This document shows positions 1 through 7,019 of a stretch of 17,036 nt of DNA, in pieces. The stretch is from an uncultured Lachnospiraceae bacterium (lineage in GTDB: Bacteria; Bacillota; Clostridia; Lachnospirales; Lachnospiraceae): the NCBI GenBank assembly GCA_900554205.1, contig USGM01000070.1:1-17036 (forward strand), read 5' to 3'. Below the pieces are notes generated by a model that made no database searches, was not told the DNA's origin, and was given only the letters and a program-made list of their open reading frames with translations. Numbering within the stretch: position 1 is the first letter of the stretch; each line of letters starts with the position of its first letter. The position numbers were made by a program, and so were the translations under genes.

Positions 1-1
1 A

Positions 2-1615
2 CCTCTGCTTCGTTCCATGGAGGCTGTCAGCGAACAGGCGCTCCGTATCGTGAGACTTTTCGGAAATACCGAGGCGACGAAGGTTGTTGCAAGCGTCGGC
101 CCCGAGCAGGAATACTTCCTTGTTGACAGGGAGAAATACTTACAGCGTGAGGATCTGATCTTTGCGGGACGGACACTGTTCGGTGCACCGGCTCCCAAGG
201 GACAGGAGCTTGAGGATCACTATTTCGGAACAATCCGCGAGCGCATCGGTTCCTACATGAAGGATCTGAATATTGAATTGTGGAAGCTGGGCGTTACCGC
301 TAAGACCCAGCACAATGAGGTCGCTCCCGCACAGCATGAGCTTGCACCGGTTTATGAGACGGCGAATATTGCGGTAGACCACAACCAGCTGGTAATGGAG
401 ACGATGAAGAAGGTGGCAGGACGTCACGGCATGACCTGTCTGCTGCATGAGAAGCCCTTTGCTGGTGTGAACGGCTCCGGTAAGCATAACAACTGGTCTC
501 TGGGAACCGATAATGGCGTGAACCTGCTCGATCCCGGCGACACACCGAACGAGAACATCCAGTTCCTGCTGGTACTTGCCTGCATCATGAAGGCAGTTGA
601 CACCCACGCTGATCTGCTCCGCCAGAGTGCATCTGATGTCGGCAACGATCACAGACTGGGGGCAAACGAGGCACCGCCCGCAATCATCTCCATGTTCCTC
701 GGCGAGCAGCTGGAGGATGTTGTGAAGCAGCTCATCGAGACCGGTGAGGCAGCACATCTGATCGAGGGAGGAAAGCTGGAGACAGGCGTTTCCACGCTGC
801 CTGATTTCGAGAAGGATGCTACAGACCGTAACAGAACCTCACCGTTCGCATTTACCGGAAATAAATTCGAGTTCCGTATGGTCGGCTCGGCTGACTCCAT
901 CGCAAGCCCGAACACCACTCTTAACGCAATCGTGGCAGAGGCGTTCTGCGAGGCGGCTGACATATTGGAGAAAGCGGACAACTTTGACATTGCCGTACAT
1001 GATCTGATCAAGGAATATATGACCAAGCACCAGAGAATCGTCTTCAACGGAGACGGATATTCCGAGGAGTGGGTAAAGGAAGCCGAGAGACGCGGACTGC
1101 CTAACATCAAGTCTATGGTAGAGGCAGCGTCCACGCTGACAACAGAGAAGGCAATCAAGCTGTTTGAGAGATTCGGTATCTTTACGAAGGTTGAACTGGA
1201 ATCCCGTGAGGAGATTACCTATGAGACCTACGCAAAGACCATCAATATCGAGGCACTTACCATGATTGACATGGCAAGCAAGAAGTTCATTCCGGCAGTT
1301 GTGAAGTATACGAAGACACTCGCGGACACCGTGATCGCCGTAAAGGAGGCGGGAGCAGATGCATCCGTTCAGGCAGAGCTGCTCGGCGATGTGAGCACCA
1401 GACTTTCCGCTGCAAAGTCAGCGCTGACCAAGCTGGAAAAGGCTGTCGCAGAGGCAACCGCAATAGAGGATGCAAAGGCACAGGCATTCTTCTACAAGGA
1501 TACCGTAAAGGATGCCATGGCTGAGCTTCGTGCACCGATCGATGAACTCGAGATGCTGGTGGACAAGGAAGTATGGCCGGTACCTACCTATGGTGAGCTG
1601 ACCTTTGAAGTGTAA
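2..1615 (+). CDS. glnN: Type III glutamine synthetase (GSIII), 5' end cut by window
   Basis: Glutamine synthetase makes glutamine from glutamate, ammonia and ATP in the cytoplasm and is the main ammonia-assimilating step. The frame is open to the window edge: codons 2-16 read PLLRS just before the methionine at 17, so that methionine is internal. GSIII proteins are usually about 700 residues, so roughly 160 N-terminal residues are missing. Counting from the methionine at 17, typical GSIII blocks are GPEQEYFLVD (28-37), NGSGKHNNWS (152-161, nucleotide and glutamate site), HRLGANEAPPAIIS (212-225) and DRNRTSPFAFTGNKFEFR (270-287). The alanine- and lysine-rich helical C-terminal tail (about 430-510) is also typical of the family. 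No frameshift is seen. A terminator follows at once, so this gene ends its transcript. Its promoter and any nitrogen control lie outside the window. Family assignment is confident. Confidence 0.96.
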   Translation, partial: PLLRSMEAVSEQALRIVRLFGNTEATKVVASVGPEQEYFLVDREKYLQREDLIFAGRTLFGAPAPKGQELEDHYFGTIRERIGSYMKDLNIELWKLGVTAKTQHNEVAPAQHELAPVYETANIAVDHNQLVMETMKKVAGRHGMTCLLHEKPFAGVNGSGKHNNWSLGTDNGVNLLDPGDTPNENIQFLLVLACIMKAVDTHADLLRQSASDVGNDHRLGANEAPPAIISMFLGEQLEDVVKQLIETGEAAHLIEGGKLETGVSTLPDFEKDATDRNRTSPFAFTGNKFEFRMVGSADSIASPNTTLNAIVAEAFCEAADILEKADNFDIAVHDLIKEYMTKHQRIVFNGDGYSEEWVKEAERRGLPNIKSMVEAASTLTTEKAIKLFERFGIFTKVELESREEITYETYAKTINIEALTMIDMASKKFIPAVVKYTKTLADTVIAVKEAGADASVQAELLGDVSTRLSAAKSALTKLEKAVAEATAIEDAKAQAFFYKDTVKDAMAELRAPIDELEMLVDKEVWPVPTYGELTFEV

Positions 1616-1636
1616 GACAACAGGAAACAGAGAGGA

Positions 1637-1667
1637 GCCTGCCGCATATCAATGCGGCGGGCTTTTT
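1637..1667 (+). terminator. Intrinsic terminator of glnN
   Basis: An 11-bp stem (1637-1647 with 1652-1662, one T-G wobble) with loop ATCA is followed by TTTTT at 1663-1667. It begins 22 bases after the glutamine synthetase stop codon. Confidence 0.9.
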
Positions 1668-1728
1668 GTACTTTTGCATATAATAAAAGTGTGAGGAACA
1701 AAATTTTTAAAAAATTTGAATTTAGGTA

Positions 1729-1757
1729 TTGCAATTTGGTAATACTTCGTGTATACT
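1729..1757 (+). promoter_or_regulatory. Promoter of tRNA-Gln
   Basis: A -35 TTGCAA (1729-1734), a 17-base spacer and a -10 TATACT (1752-1757) form a good vegetative promoter. The expected start near 1764 would leave a leader of about 12 bases before the tRNA. Confidence 0.75.
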
Positions 1758-1775
1758 CTATCAAGTAATACAGAT

Positions 1776-1847
1776 AGGGCTATCGCCAAACGGTAAGGCA
1801 ACGGACTCTGACTCCGTCATTTCAAGGTTCGAATCCTTGTAGCCCTG
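1776..1847 (+). tRNA. tRNA-Gln (anticodon CUG)
   Basis: The 72-base sequence folds as a full cloverleaf. The acceptor stem AGGGCTA (1776-1782) pairs perfectly with TAGCCCT (1840-1846), with G1847 as discriminator. The anticodon stem ACGGA/TCCGT encloses the loop CTCTGAC, so the anticodon is CTG at 1808-1810, reading CAG (glutamine). The T arm is CAAGG-TTCGAAT-CCTTG. No CCA is encoded (CTC follows), so it must be added after transcription. The gene is a separate unit with its own promoter and terminator. Its CUG anticodon suits a genome that uses CAG often, as the neighbouring genes do; a UUG isoacceptor is expected elsewhere. Confidence 0.96.
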
Positions 1848-1850
1848 CTC

Positions 1851-1886
1851 AAAAAACCTCAGTAGAGAAATCTACTGAGGTTTTTT
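1851..1886 (+). terminator. Terminator of tRNA-Gln, possibly bidirectional
   Basis: A perfect 10-bp stem (CCTCAGTAGA, 1857-1866, with 1871-1880) has a GAAA tetraloop. Six A residues lie on its left and six T on its right, so it could work in both directions. It begins four bases after the tRNA. Confidence 0.93.
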
Positions 1887-1913
1887 GTGTCTAAGTGCGC
1901 CGCGACCCTACTC

Positions 1914-1983
1914 GACAACACTATCGGTTTGAGAGGGACAACACCGATATAAACAGATTGTACCAACACCCGTCCAGAGACGG
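1914..1983 (+). repeat. Short direct and inverted repeats in the leader before the MNT gene
   Basis: GACAACAC occurs twice (1914-1921 and 1937-1944). TATCGGT (1922-1928) can pair with ACCGATA (1943-1949), and CCGTC (1970-1974) with GACGG (1979-1983) around a CAGA loop. Neither hairpin has a T run, so they are not intrinsic terminators. They could be a binding site, RNA structure or debris of an old insertion beside the tRNA. No function can be assigned. Confidence 0.35.
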
Positions 1984-2009
1984 ACACAGAAAATATCGTA
2001 GGGCAGGCA

Positions 2010-2038
2010 TTGAGAAAATAAGAGGCTTGTGGTACTAT
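2010..2038 (+). promoter_or_regulatory. Probable promoter of the MNT-HEPN pair
   Basis: A -35 TTGAGA (2010-2015), a 17-base spacer and a -10 TACTAT (2033-2038) preceded by TGG (extended -10) lie about 48 bases before the first gene. The predicted leader is about 40 bases. Confidence 0.5.
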
Positions 2039-2085
2039 GATTACAGGAAACAGCACATATTAGGAACAGAAAGAAGGTGTAGGTA

Positions 2086-2415
2086 ATGCCGCAGCAGATT
2101 GAAAGTTTATTAAAGATTTATCGGGAAGAACTGGAAAAGGTTACGGATGACAGAGTTAAAAAGGTGATTTTATACGGATCGTATGCGAGAGGAGATTTTC
2201 GACCTGATTCGGATGTGGATGTCATGGTATTGGTGGACGCTAATGTGGACAGTGTAAGTCCCTTAGAGAGAAAAATCTGCGATATTACTTATGACTTCAA
2301 TAATGAACATGAGACGGACATTATGCCGGTAGTGCAGAGCAAGGAGCACTTTGACTACTGGAAGAATGCGGATATGTTCTACCGCAACGTGGAGAAAGAG
2401 GGGGTAGTTATTTGA
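2086..2415 (+). CDS. Minimal nucleotidyltransferase (MNT domain), likely antitoxin of a HEPN/MNT pair
   Basis: This 109-residue protein is a minimal member of the polymerase-beta nucleotidyltransferase superfamily. The hallmark motif is intact: GSYARGDF at 31-38 followed by SDVD at 42-45, with D43 and D45 as metal ligands and D78 (in ETDIMPVV) as the likely third acid. All residues for catalysis are therefore present. In characterised type VII modules (MntA-HepT), such an enzyme adds AMP to the HEPN partner and neutralises it. That role here is inferred from the motif and from the overlapping HEPN gene. The start ATG has AAGGTG at 2074-2079 with a 6-base gap. The locus is AT-richer than its surroundings: 20 of 60 bases are G or C in 2101-2160. 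The symbol mntA would fit but was withheld because the partner is not the classical HepT type. Confidence 0.85.
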   Translation: MPQQIESLLKIYREELEKVTDDRVKKVILYGSYARGDFRPDSDVDVMVLVDANVDSVSPLERKICDITYDFNNEHETDIMPVVQSKEHFDYWKNADMFYRNVEKEGVVI

Positions 2416-2828
2416 ATAAACCGGAATCCGAAGGAACCTTTGCGGATGTGGCAAAGTATAAATGGGAGCAGGCAAAAGATGATCTGGAAACCGCAGAGAT
2501 CGTATTAGAGGCTGGAAAGTATAAGGCGGCTAATAACAGGGCGTACTATTCCTGCTATCATGCCATAGATGCCGTACTGGCAATCGAACCTATTGCATTT
2601 AAGAAGCACAAGGATACGTTGGGATACTTTAATAAAAATTATGTCAATAAAGAAATCTTTCCCAGAGAGATAGGAAGAAAAATATCCCGGTTGGAGGTTA
2701 TTCGCCATAAGAGTGATTATGATACCTTTTATATTGCGAGTAAGGAAGATGCTCTGGAGCAGATAGGAGTAGCAAGAGAAGTTGTCGAACTGGTGAAGAA
2801 TTATTTTGTGCAAAAGGGGCTGCTTTGA
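2412..2828 (+). CDS. HEPN-domain protein (UPF0332-like), likely toxin of a HEPN/MNT pair
   Basis: This 138-residue all-helical protein matches the HEPN superfamily in its PF05168/UPF0332 form. The signature helix is NNRAYYSCYHA, with R43 and H50 giving the R-x6-H version of the HEPN R-x4-6-H motif. A second conserved block is IRHKSDYD (97-104). Many HEPN toxins are RNases that use this Arg and His, so the protein could be an active RNase held in check by the preceding MNT enzyme. Y45, Y46 and Y49 beside the motif are possible AMP-acceptor sites. Translation begins at TTG 2412, overlapping the upstream TGA (TTGA), with AGGGGG at 2399-2404 as ribosome site, so the two genes are translationally coupled. 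An alternative is a HEPN/MNT housekeeping pair without toxicity. Base composition is low in GC (22 of 60 in 2641-2700), suggesting acquisition. Confidence 0.82.
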   Translation: MNKPESEGTFADVAKYKWEQAKDDLETAEIVLEAGKYKAANNRAYYSCYHAIDAVLAIEPIAFKKHKDTLGYFNKNYVNKEIFPREIGRKISRLEVIRHKSDYDTFYIASKEDALEQIGVAREVVELVKNYFVQKGLL

Positions 2829-2874
2829 GAACGATAGGTTAATTCGGAAATTGTGGGAAGACGGAGGATGAACT

Positions 2875-3864
2875 GTGCAGGAAGCAATCGAAGCAAAAAG
2901 ACGATTTTCAAAAATAGGGTGGTTCTATATTGCGGATGTGATGGCAATTTATATTGTGCAGCTGCTGATCGGTCTCGTGGTGCAGAAACTGAGGCCGGAG
3001 TGGCTTGATAACGCGGACATAACACTTTTTCTGTCGGCAGTTTCCATGTACCTTGTGGCATTTCCGCTCCTGATGCTTCTGATGAAAAAGAAGGTTCCGG
3101 CAGAGCCTGTGCCGCGGCGCAAGCTGTCTCCGGGGAAATATATGCTGGCGGCTGTCATCTGTATGGGCATGGCATATGCCTCCAACTTTGCGGGCAATAT
3201 CATCACGACGGTGATAGGCTTTTTCACAGGCAATCCGGTTGAGAATCAGATCGCGTCGGTCCTGATGTCGGTGAGTCCGTGGGCGGTCTTCTTTTACACA
3301 GTGCTCTGTGCGCCAATCATGGAGGAACTTGTGTTCCGCAAGCTGATTGTGGATCGGACGGTACGCTACGGCGAAGGGATTGCGGTGTTGACATCGGGAC
3401 TGATGTTCGGGCTTTTCCATGGCAATCTGAACCAGTTTATCTATGCCTTTGTCATCGGTGCAATGTTCGCGTATCTTTATGTGAAGACAGGAAATCTGAA
3501 GATCACGATTTCCCTGCATATGCTTTTTAACTTTGTCAGTGGTTTTCTGACGCTACTGCTCATGCAGAAGCTGGAGCTGGGAGGTATATTGGAAAGCGGA
3601 ATGGCGACGACGCTGCCGATGCCGGGGCCGGACACGCTGATCTGGTGGGGGCTTTACGGCCTTCTGATTTTGTTTATCCTGTGCGTCTGCGTGGCGGGGG
3701 TAATTCTGTTTATTGTCTTTGCGGCACAGAAGAAATTCCGGTTCGAGCCGGGAACTACAGCGATTCCGAAGGAACTGAAGTTCAGTATTGCCTTCGGCAA
3801 TGCCGGTATGCTGGTATTCGCACTTTACTGGGTGTTTATGATTATAAAACAGCTTTTGCTATAA
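2875..3864 (+). CDS. CPBP family intramembrane glutamic metalloprotease
   Basis: This 329-residue protein is polytopic, with about eight hydrophobic segments, and carries all CPBP (Abi/CAAX protease) motifs. EELVFR is at 150-155 (E150, E151, R155), FHGNLNQF has H182, and HMLFN has H215 and N219. These are the expected catalytic and metal-site residues for an intramembrane protease. Family members process prenylated or other membrane proteins, and some confer bacteriocin self-immunity; the substrate here is unknown. The start is GTG at 2875 with GGAGG at 2863-2867 and a 7-base gap; the ATG at 2868 is out of frame. It begins 46 bases after the HEPN gene with no terminator between, and the next gene follows within 20 bases. 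Its GC content is much higher than that of the HEPN/MNT pair (35 of 60 in 3061-3120), so it probably belongs to the core genome. Confidence 0.9.
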   Translation: MQEAIEAKRRFSKIGWFYIADVMAIYIVQLLIGLVVQKLRPEWLDNADITLFLSAVSMYLVAFPLLMLLMKKKVPAEPVPRRKLSPGKYMLAAVICMGMAYASNFAGNIITTVIGFFTGNPVENQIASVLMSVSPWAVFFYTVLCAPIMEELVFRKLIVDRTVRYGEGIAVLTSGLMFGLFHGNLNQFIYAFVIGAMFAYLYVKTGNLKITISLHMLFNFVSGFLTLLLMQKLELGGILESGMATTLPMPGPDTLIWWGLYGLLILFILCVCVAGVILFIVFAAQKKFRFEPGTTAIPKELKFSIAFGNAGMLVFALYWVFMIIKQLLL

Positions 3865-3880
3865 AGGGATGGAGATTAAT

Positions 3881-4585
3881 ATGTATCAGTTTCAAAGCAG
3901 GATAAGATATAGTGAGGTGGACAGTGAGGGCAGGCTTACGATGGCATCGCTGATCAACTACTTTCAGGATTGTTCCACCTTCCAGTCCGAGGATCTCGGA
4001 GTGGGCGTGGAGTATCTGAAAAATACGCATCAGGTCTGGGTGCTGTGCGCATGGCAGATCGTGGTGGAGCGGTATCCCATGCTCGGAGAGAACGTGGTGA
4101 TTGGGACGAGCCCTTACGAACTCAGGGGTTTTCTGGCGCAGAGAAATTTTGCCATGCAGGACGGGCAGGGCAACTATATTGCAAAGGCAAATTCTCTCTG
4201 GAGTCTTCTGGACACAGAGACGGGCAGACCGGCTTCCGTGCCGGAACTGATGCTCGAGCGGTACCGGCTGGAGCCGAAGCTGGAGATGGAGTATGCCTCA
4301 AGGAAGATCGCTGTGCCGCAGGGAGGAGAGCAGCAGGAGCCGATTATTGTGCGGAAGCACCATCTGGATACGAACCACCACGTCAATAACCAGAAATATA
4401 TTGATATGGCGATGGATTTTCTGCCGGAGAATTTTGTGATCCGTCAGGTGCGCGCGGAATATAAGAAACAGGCATTTCTGGACGACGTGCTGATCCCCTG
4501 CGTTGTCACCGGCGGAAACAGGGTGATTGTGACGCTGTCGGACGAGAGCGGGGCGTTGTACACCACGGCGGAGTTTACCGCCTGA
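3881..4585 (+). CDS. Acyl-ACP thioesterase (FatA/FatB-like, double hotdog)
   Basis: Acyl-ACP thioesterases release free fatty acids from acyl carrier protein and so end chain elongation. The N-terminal hotdog begins YSEVDSEGRLTMASLINYFQD, and the C-terminal half has HLDTNHHVNNQKYID, in which D163, N165 and H167 correspond to the conserved DxNxHVNN catalytic region. The 234-residue length is normal for bacterial members. I prefer ATG 3881, because GGAG at 3871-3874 lies 6 bases upstream. The in-frame ATG at 3869 sits directly on AAAGGG with no spacing. In many gut Clostridia such enzymes are annotated beside unrelated genes, as here between a membrane protease and CvfB. No fatty-acid synthesis genes are nearby, so its role (lipid recycling, membrane tuning or fatty-acid export) cannot be read from context. 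Confidence 0.9.
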   Translation: MYQFQSRIRYSEVDSEGRLTMASLINYFQDCSTFQSEDLGVGVEYLKNTHQVWVLCAWQIVVERYPMLGENVVIGTSPYELRGFLAQRNFAMQDGQGNYIAKANSLWSLLDTETGRPASVPELMLERYRLEPKLEMEYASRKIAVPQGGEQQEPIIVRKHHLDTNHHVNNQKYIDMAMDFLPENFVIRQVRAEYKKQAFLDDVLIPCVVTGGNRVIVTLSDESGALYTTAEFTA

Positions 4586-4625
4586 TGCCGCCTAAACCCT
4601 GTAATAAAAAAGGAGAACGACTTCG

Positions 4626-5468
4626 ATGATTCGATTAGGAGAAAAACAGGAACTTGTCATAGTGAAGAAGGTAGACTTCGGCGTTTACCTTGCGGTCAGC
4701 TTTGAGGATGCGGCAGAGCATATTCTTCTGCCGGTGAAGCAGGTGCCGGAGGGGAAAAAGGTCGGGGACCGCGTGGAGGTTTTCGTCTACAGGGATTCCG
4801 GTGACCGTATGATTGCCACGGTGCGGGAGCCTAAGCTGCAGATGGGGCAGCTTGCGGAGCTGACGGTGGCGCAGGTGGGAAAATATGGCGCGTTTCTGGA
4901 CTGGGGACTGGAAAAGGATCTGCTTCTGCCCTTCCGCGAGCAGCGGGGAAGAGTACAGCAGGGAGACAAGGTGCTTGTCATGCTCTATATCGACAAGAGC
5001 AGCCGTCTCTGCGCGACCATGAATGTCTACGAGGCGCTGCGCACCGACAGTCCTTATCAGGCAGAGGACAGAGTGCACGGAAGAGTATATGAGCTGAGCG
5101 ATAATTTCGGCGCGTTTGTGGCGGTGGACAACCTGTATTCCGGTCTCATACCGAAGAAGGAGCTGTACGGCGACATCCAGCCCGGCACGGATATTGAGGC
5201 GAGGGTTCTCCGGGTGAGAGAGGACGGCAAGCTCGATCTCAGTGTCAGGGAGAAGGCATACCTCCAGATGGACGCGGATGCAGAGAAGATCTTAAAGCTG
5301 CTGGACAGCTATGAGGGAGCCCTTCCCTTCAGCGACAAGGCGGCGCCGGAGGTTATCAGACACGAGACCGGCATGAGCAAGAACGAATTTAAGCGTGCGG
5401 TAGGAAGGCTGTTGAAGCAGGGCAAGGTAGAGATCGGGGAGAAGACGATCCGGAGAGTGAATTCTTAA
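4626..5468 (+). CDS. cvfB: CvfB-family S1 RNA-binding protein
   Basis: The 280-residue protein has the CvfB (YitL) architecture: three S1-like OB folds (about 1-65, 70-135 and 145-215) and a C-terminal winged helix (about 225-280). S1-type strands are visible in GKYGAFLDWGLEKDLLLPF and NFGAFVAVDNLYSGLIP. The tail KNEFKRAVGRLLKQGKVEI is the typical winged-helix end. In staphylococci and streptococci CvfB binds RNA and affects virulence-gene expression and RNA stability; its exact target here is unknown. AGGAG at 4611-4615 lies 10 bases from the ATG, slightly long. The gene follows the thioesterase by 40 bases with no terminator, so they may be co-transcribed. A palindrome, ATTCTTAAGAAT (5461-5472), overlaps its stop codon. 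Confidence 0.92.
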   Translation: MIRLGEKQELVIVKKVDFGVYLAVSFEDAAEHILLPVKQVPEGKKVGDRVEVFVYRDSGDRMIATVREPKLQMGQLAELTVAQVGKYGAFLDWGLEKDLLLPFREQRGRVQQGDKVLVMLYIDKSSRLCATMNVYEALRTDSPYQAEDRVHGRVYELSDNFGAFVAVDNLYSGLIPKKELYGDIQPGTDIEARVLRVREDGKLDLSVREKAYLQMDADAEKILKLLDSYEGALPFSDKAAPEVIRHETGMSKNEFKRAVGRLLKQGKVEIGEKTIRRVNS

Positions 5469-5491
5469 GAATTTGAAAATTTAGTTTCTAT

Positions 5492-5518
5492 TATAGAAAA
5501 ATGAGAAAAACGTGATAA
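5492..5518 (+). promoter_or_regulatory. Possible sigma-28 (SigD)-type promoter of the YjfB-like gene
   Basis: TATA (5492-5495), a 15-base spacer and CGTGATAA (5511-5518) resemble the flagellar sigma consensus TAAA-N15-GCCGATAA. The GATAA half matches well, the rest poorly. No better vegetative promoter is visible upstream of the gene. A TTTCTA-TTA-TAGAAA inverted repeat (5485-5499) overlaps the -35 element. Confidence 0.3.
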
Positions 5519-5550
5519 AATGGAGATGACAGAAGAAAGGGGGCGACGAT

Positions 5551-5742
5551 ATGGATATTGCAGGTGTTTCCATAGCTTTGTCTGATTATTCTACGAAGTC
5601 CCAGGTCGGGATGGCGGTGCTCAGCAAGGCCATAGACAATACGGAGAAGCTGGGCGAAGGGCTGGTTAAAATACTGGATGCCTCAGCGATGGAACAAAGT
5701 GTCAATCCCGGTGTCGGGGCAAATATTGATATTAAGATATAA
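5551..5742 (+). CDS. yjfB: YjfB family putative motility protein
   Basis: This 63-residue protein matches the small YjfB family (PF14070, putative motility protein). It begins MDIAGVSIALS, has a central amphipathic helix (about 18-47), and ends with the family's conserved SVNPGVGANIDIKI, equivalent to the N-[IL]-D-[IVL] tail of Bacillus YjfB. It has no signal peptide or membrane segment. AAAGGGGG just upstream is a strong ribosome site for ATG 5551. A terminator follows directly, so the gene is a single transcription unit. The biochemical function of the family is unknown; the motility label comes from co-regulation with flagellar genes. No flagellar genes are in the window, and the possible SigD-type promoter is the only local hint. 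Confidence 0.82.
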   Translation: MDIAGVSIALSDYSTKSQVGMAVLSKAIDNTEKLGEGLVKILDASAMEQSVNPGVGANIDIKI

Positions 5743-5753
5743 TGATGCGACTG

Positions 5754-5788
5754 AAAAGCTGTCTGAAAGAAAACTCAGATGGCTTTTT
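5754..5788 (+). terminator. Terminator after the YjfB-like gene
   Basis: A 9-bp stem with two wobbles (5758-5766 with 5775-5783) is preceded by AAAA and followed by TTTTT (5784-5788), starting 12 bases after the stop codon. Confidence 0.8.
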
Positions 5789-5846
5789 GTGAAAATTCAT
5801 AAAAACCTATTGCATTTCTGCTCGTGTTTTTGTAATATTTTTAGTA

Positions 5847-5855
5847 TGGTATAAT
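5847..5855 (+). promoter_or_regulatory. Extended -10 promoter of the regulator-ftsEX cluster
   Basis: TGGTATAAT (5847-5855) is a perfect extended -10 element. No convincing -35 is seen at the expected distance (5827-5832 reads TTTTTG). The start would be near 5862, giving a leader of about 55 bases. It is the only clear promoter seen before the ftsEX cluster. Confidence 0.65.
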
Positions 5856-5916
5856 AAGCGTCCGGATGGACAAACAAACGCAAAATGGGGTTACATAGGC
5901 AAAGGAGCGGGTTTTT

Positions 5917-7002
5917 ATGATTTCAAATCAAATATTGCAGAATACGATTGATGGGTTGAAGGGTATAGCGCGGGTGGAACTCTGTGTCATGGATATAGAC
6001 GGCAAGGAGGTTGCGTCCACGACGGAGATGGGCACCAGTCCCAAGGCGGCTGTGGAGTTTGCAGCATCGCCGGCGGATTCTCAGGAGATTCAGGGCTATC
6101 AGTATTTTAAGATATTTGATGAACAGCAGTTAGAGTATGTTCTGGTGGCGGGCGGCACGGGCGAGGATGTCTATCTGATCGGCAAGCTGGCTGCATTCCA
6201 GATCCAGAACCTGCTTGTGGCATACAAGGAGAGATTTGATAAGGATAACTTTATCAAGAACCTGCTGCTGGATAACCTGCTGCTTGTAGACATCTACAGC
6301 CGTTCCAAGAAGCTGCACATACAGACGGATGTGCCCCGTGTCGTCATGATTATAGAATCCGGTAACGGCAGGGATAACAATGCCTTAGAGCTGGCGAGAA
6401 CACATTTCGGTGCGAACAGCAAGGACTTTGTCACGGCAGTCGATGAAAATAACGTGATCGTGGTTCGGGAATTGTCCGAGACGGACACGGCGAAGGAAAT
6501 TGACAAGACGGCGAGGGCACTTGAGCAGTATCTCCAGAAGGAGGGCATCAAGGACATCAGGATCGCCTACGGAACCGTTGTGCAGGAGATCAAGGAAGTC
6601 AGCCGTTCCTATAAGGAAGCGAAGATGGCACTGGATGTCGGAAAGATCTTCTTCGACGAGAGAGACATTGTCGCATACAGCGAGCTGGGCATCGGACGAT
6701 TGATCTACCAGCTGCCGATCCCGCTTTGCAAAATGTTCATCCGCGAGATCTTTGACGGTAAGAGTCCCGATGAATTTGACGAGGAGACGCTTGCCACGAT
6801 CTATAAGTTTTTTGAAAACAGCCTGAATGTGTCCGAGACCTCCAGACAGCTGTTCATTCACAGGAACACACTGGTTTACCGTCTGGATAAGCTCCAGAAG
6901 AGCACAGGTCTTGATCTGCGCGTGTTTGAGGACGCTATTACCTTTAAGATCGCCCTGATGGTGGTAAAATATATGAGATACATGGAGAATACGGATTTTT
7001 AA
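5917..7002 (+). CDS. CdaR/PucR-type transcriptional regulator
   Basis: This 361-residue soluble protein has the layout of CdaR-like regulators. An N-terminal ligand-sensing region (about 1-110) holds IDGKEVASTTEMG and ends in the helix FQIQNLLVAYKERFDKDNFIKNLL. A central GGDEF-like CdaR domain (about 130-265) follows. The C-terminal PucR helix-turn-helix (HTH_30) starts at about residue 303: LNVSETSRQLFIHRNTLVYR, then LDKLQKSTGLDL. In E. coli CdaR this layout senses sugar diacids, but the ligand here is unknown, and related proteins occur in many Clostridia without sugar-acid genes nearby. AAAGGAG at about 5900 lies some 10 bases before the ATG. It stands at the head of the cluster, only 17 bases before ftsE with no terminator, so it is likely co-transcribed. 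Whether it controls ftsEX or distant genes is open. Confidence 0.9.
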   Translation: MISNQILQNTIDGLKGIARVELCVMDIDGKEVASTTEMGTSPKAAVEFAASPADSQEIQGYQYFKIFDEQQLEYVLVAGGTGEDVYLIGKLAAFQIQNLLVAYKERFDKDNFIKNLLLDNLLLVDIYSRSKKLHIQTDVPRVVMIIESGNGRDNNALELARTHFGANSKDFVTAVDENNVIVVRELSETDTAKEIDKTARALEQYLQKEGIKDIRIAYGTVVQEIKEVSRSYKEAKMALDVGKIFFDERDIVAYSELGIGRLIYQLPIPLCKMFIREIFDGKSPDEFDEETLATIYKFFENSLNVSETSRQLFIHRNTLVYRLDKLQKSTGLDLRVFEDAITFKIALMVVKYMRYMENTDF

Positions 7003-7019
7003 GGGAAACGAGGATTGTT

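Noticed and set aside
140..757. Minus-strand open frame of 205 codons within the glutamine synthetase gene
   Set aside because: It is fully antisense to a strongly recognised gene, has no recognisable domain, and reflects codon bias of the + strand gene.
1776..2086. Attachment-site copy of the tRNA-Gln 3' end, marking an integrated island
   Set aside because: I saw no second copy of the tRNA 3' end in the window and no integrase gene, so integration at this tRNA stays a suggestion.
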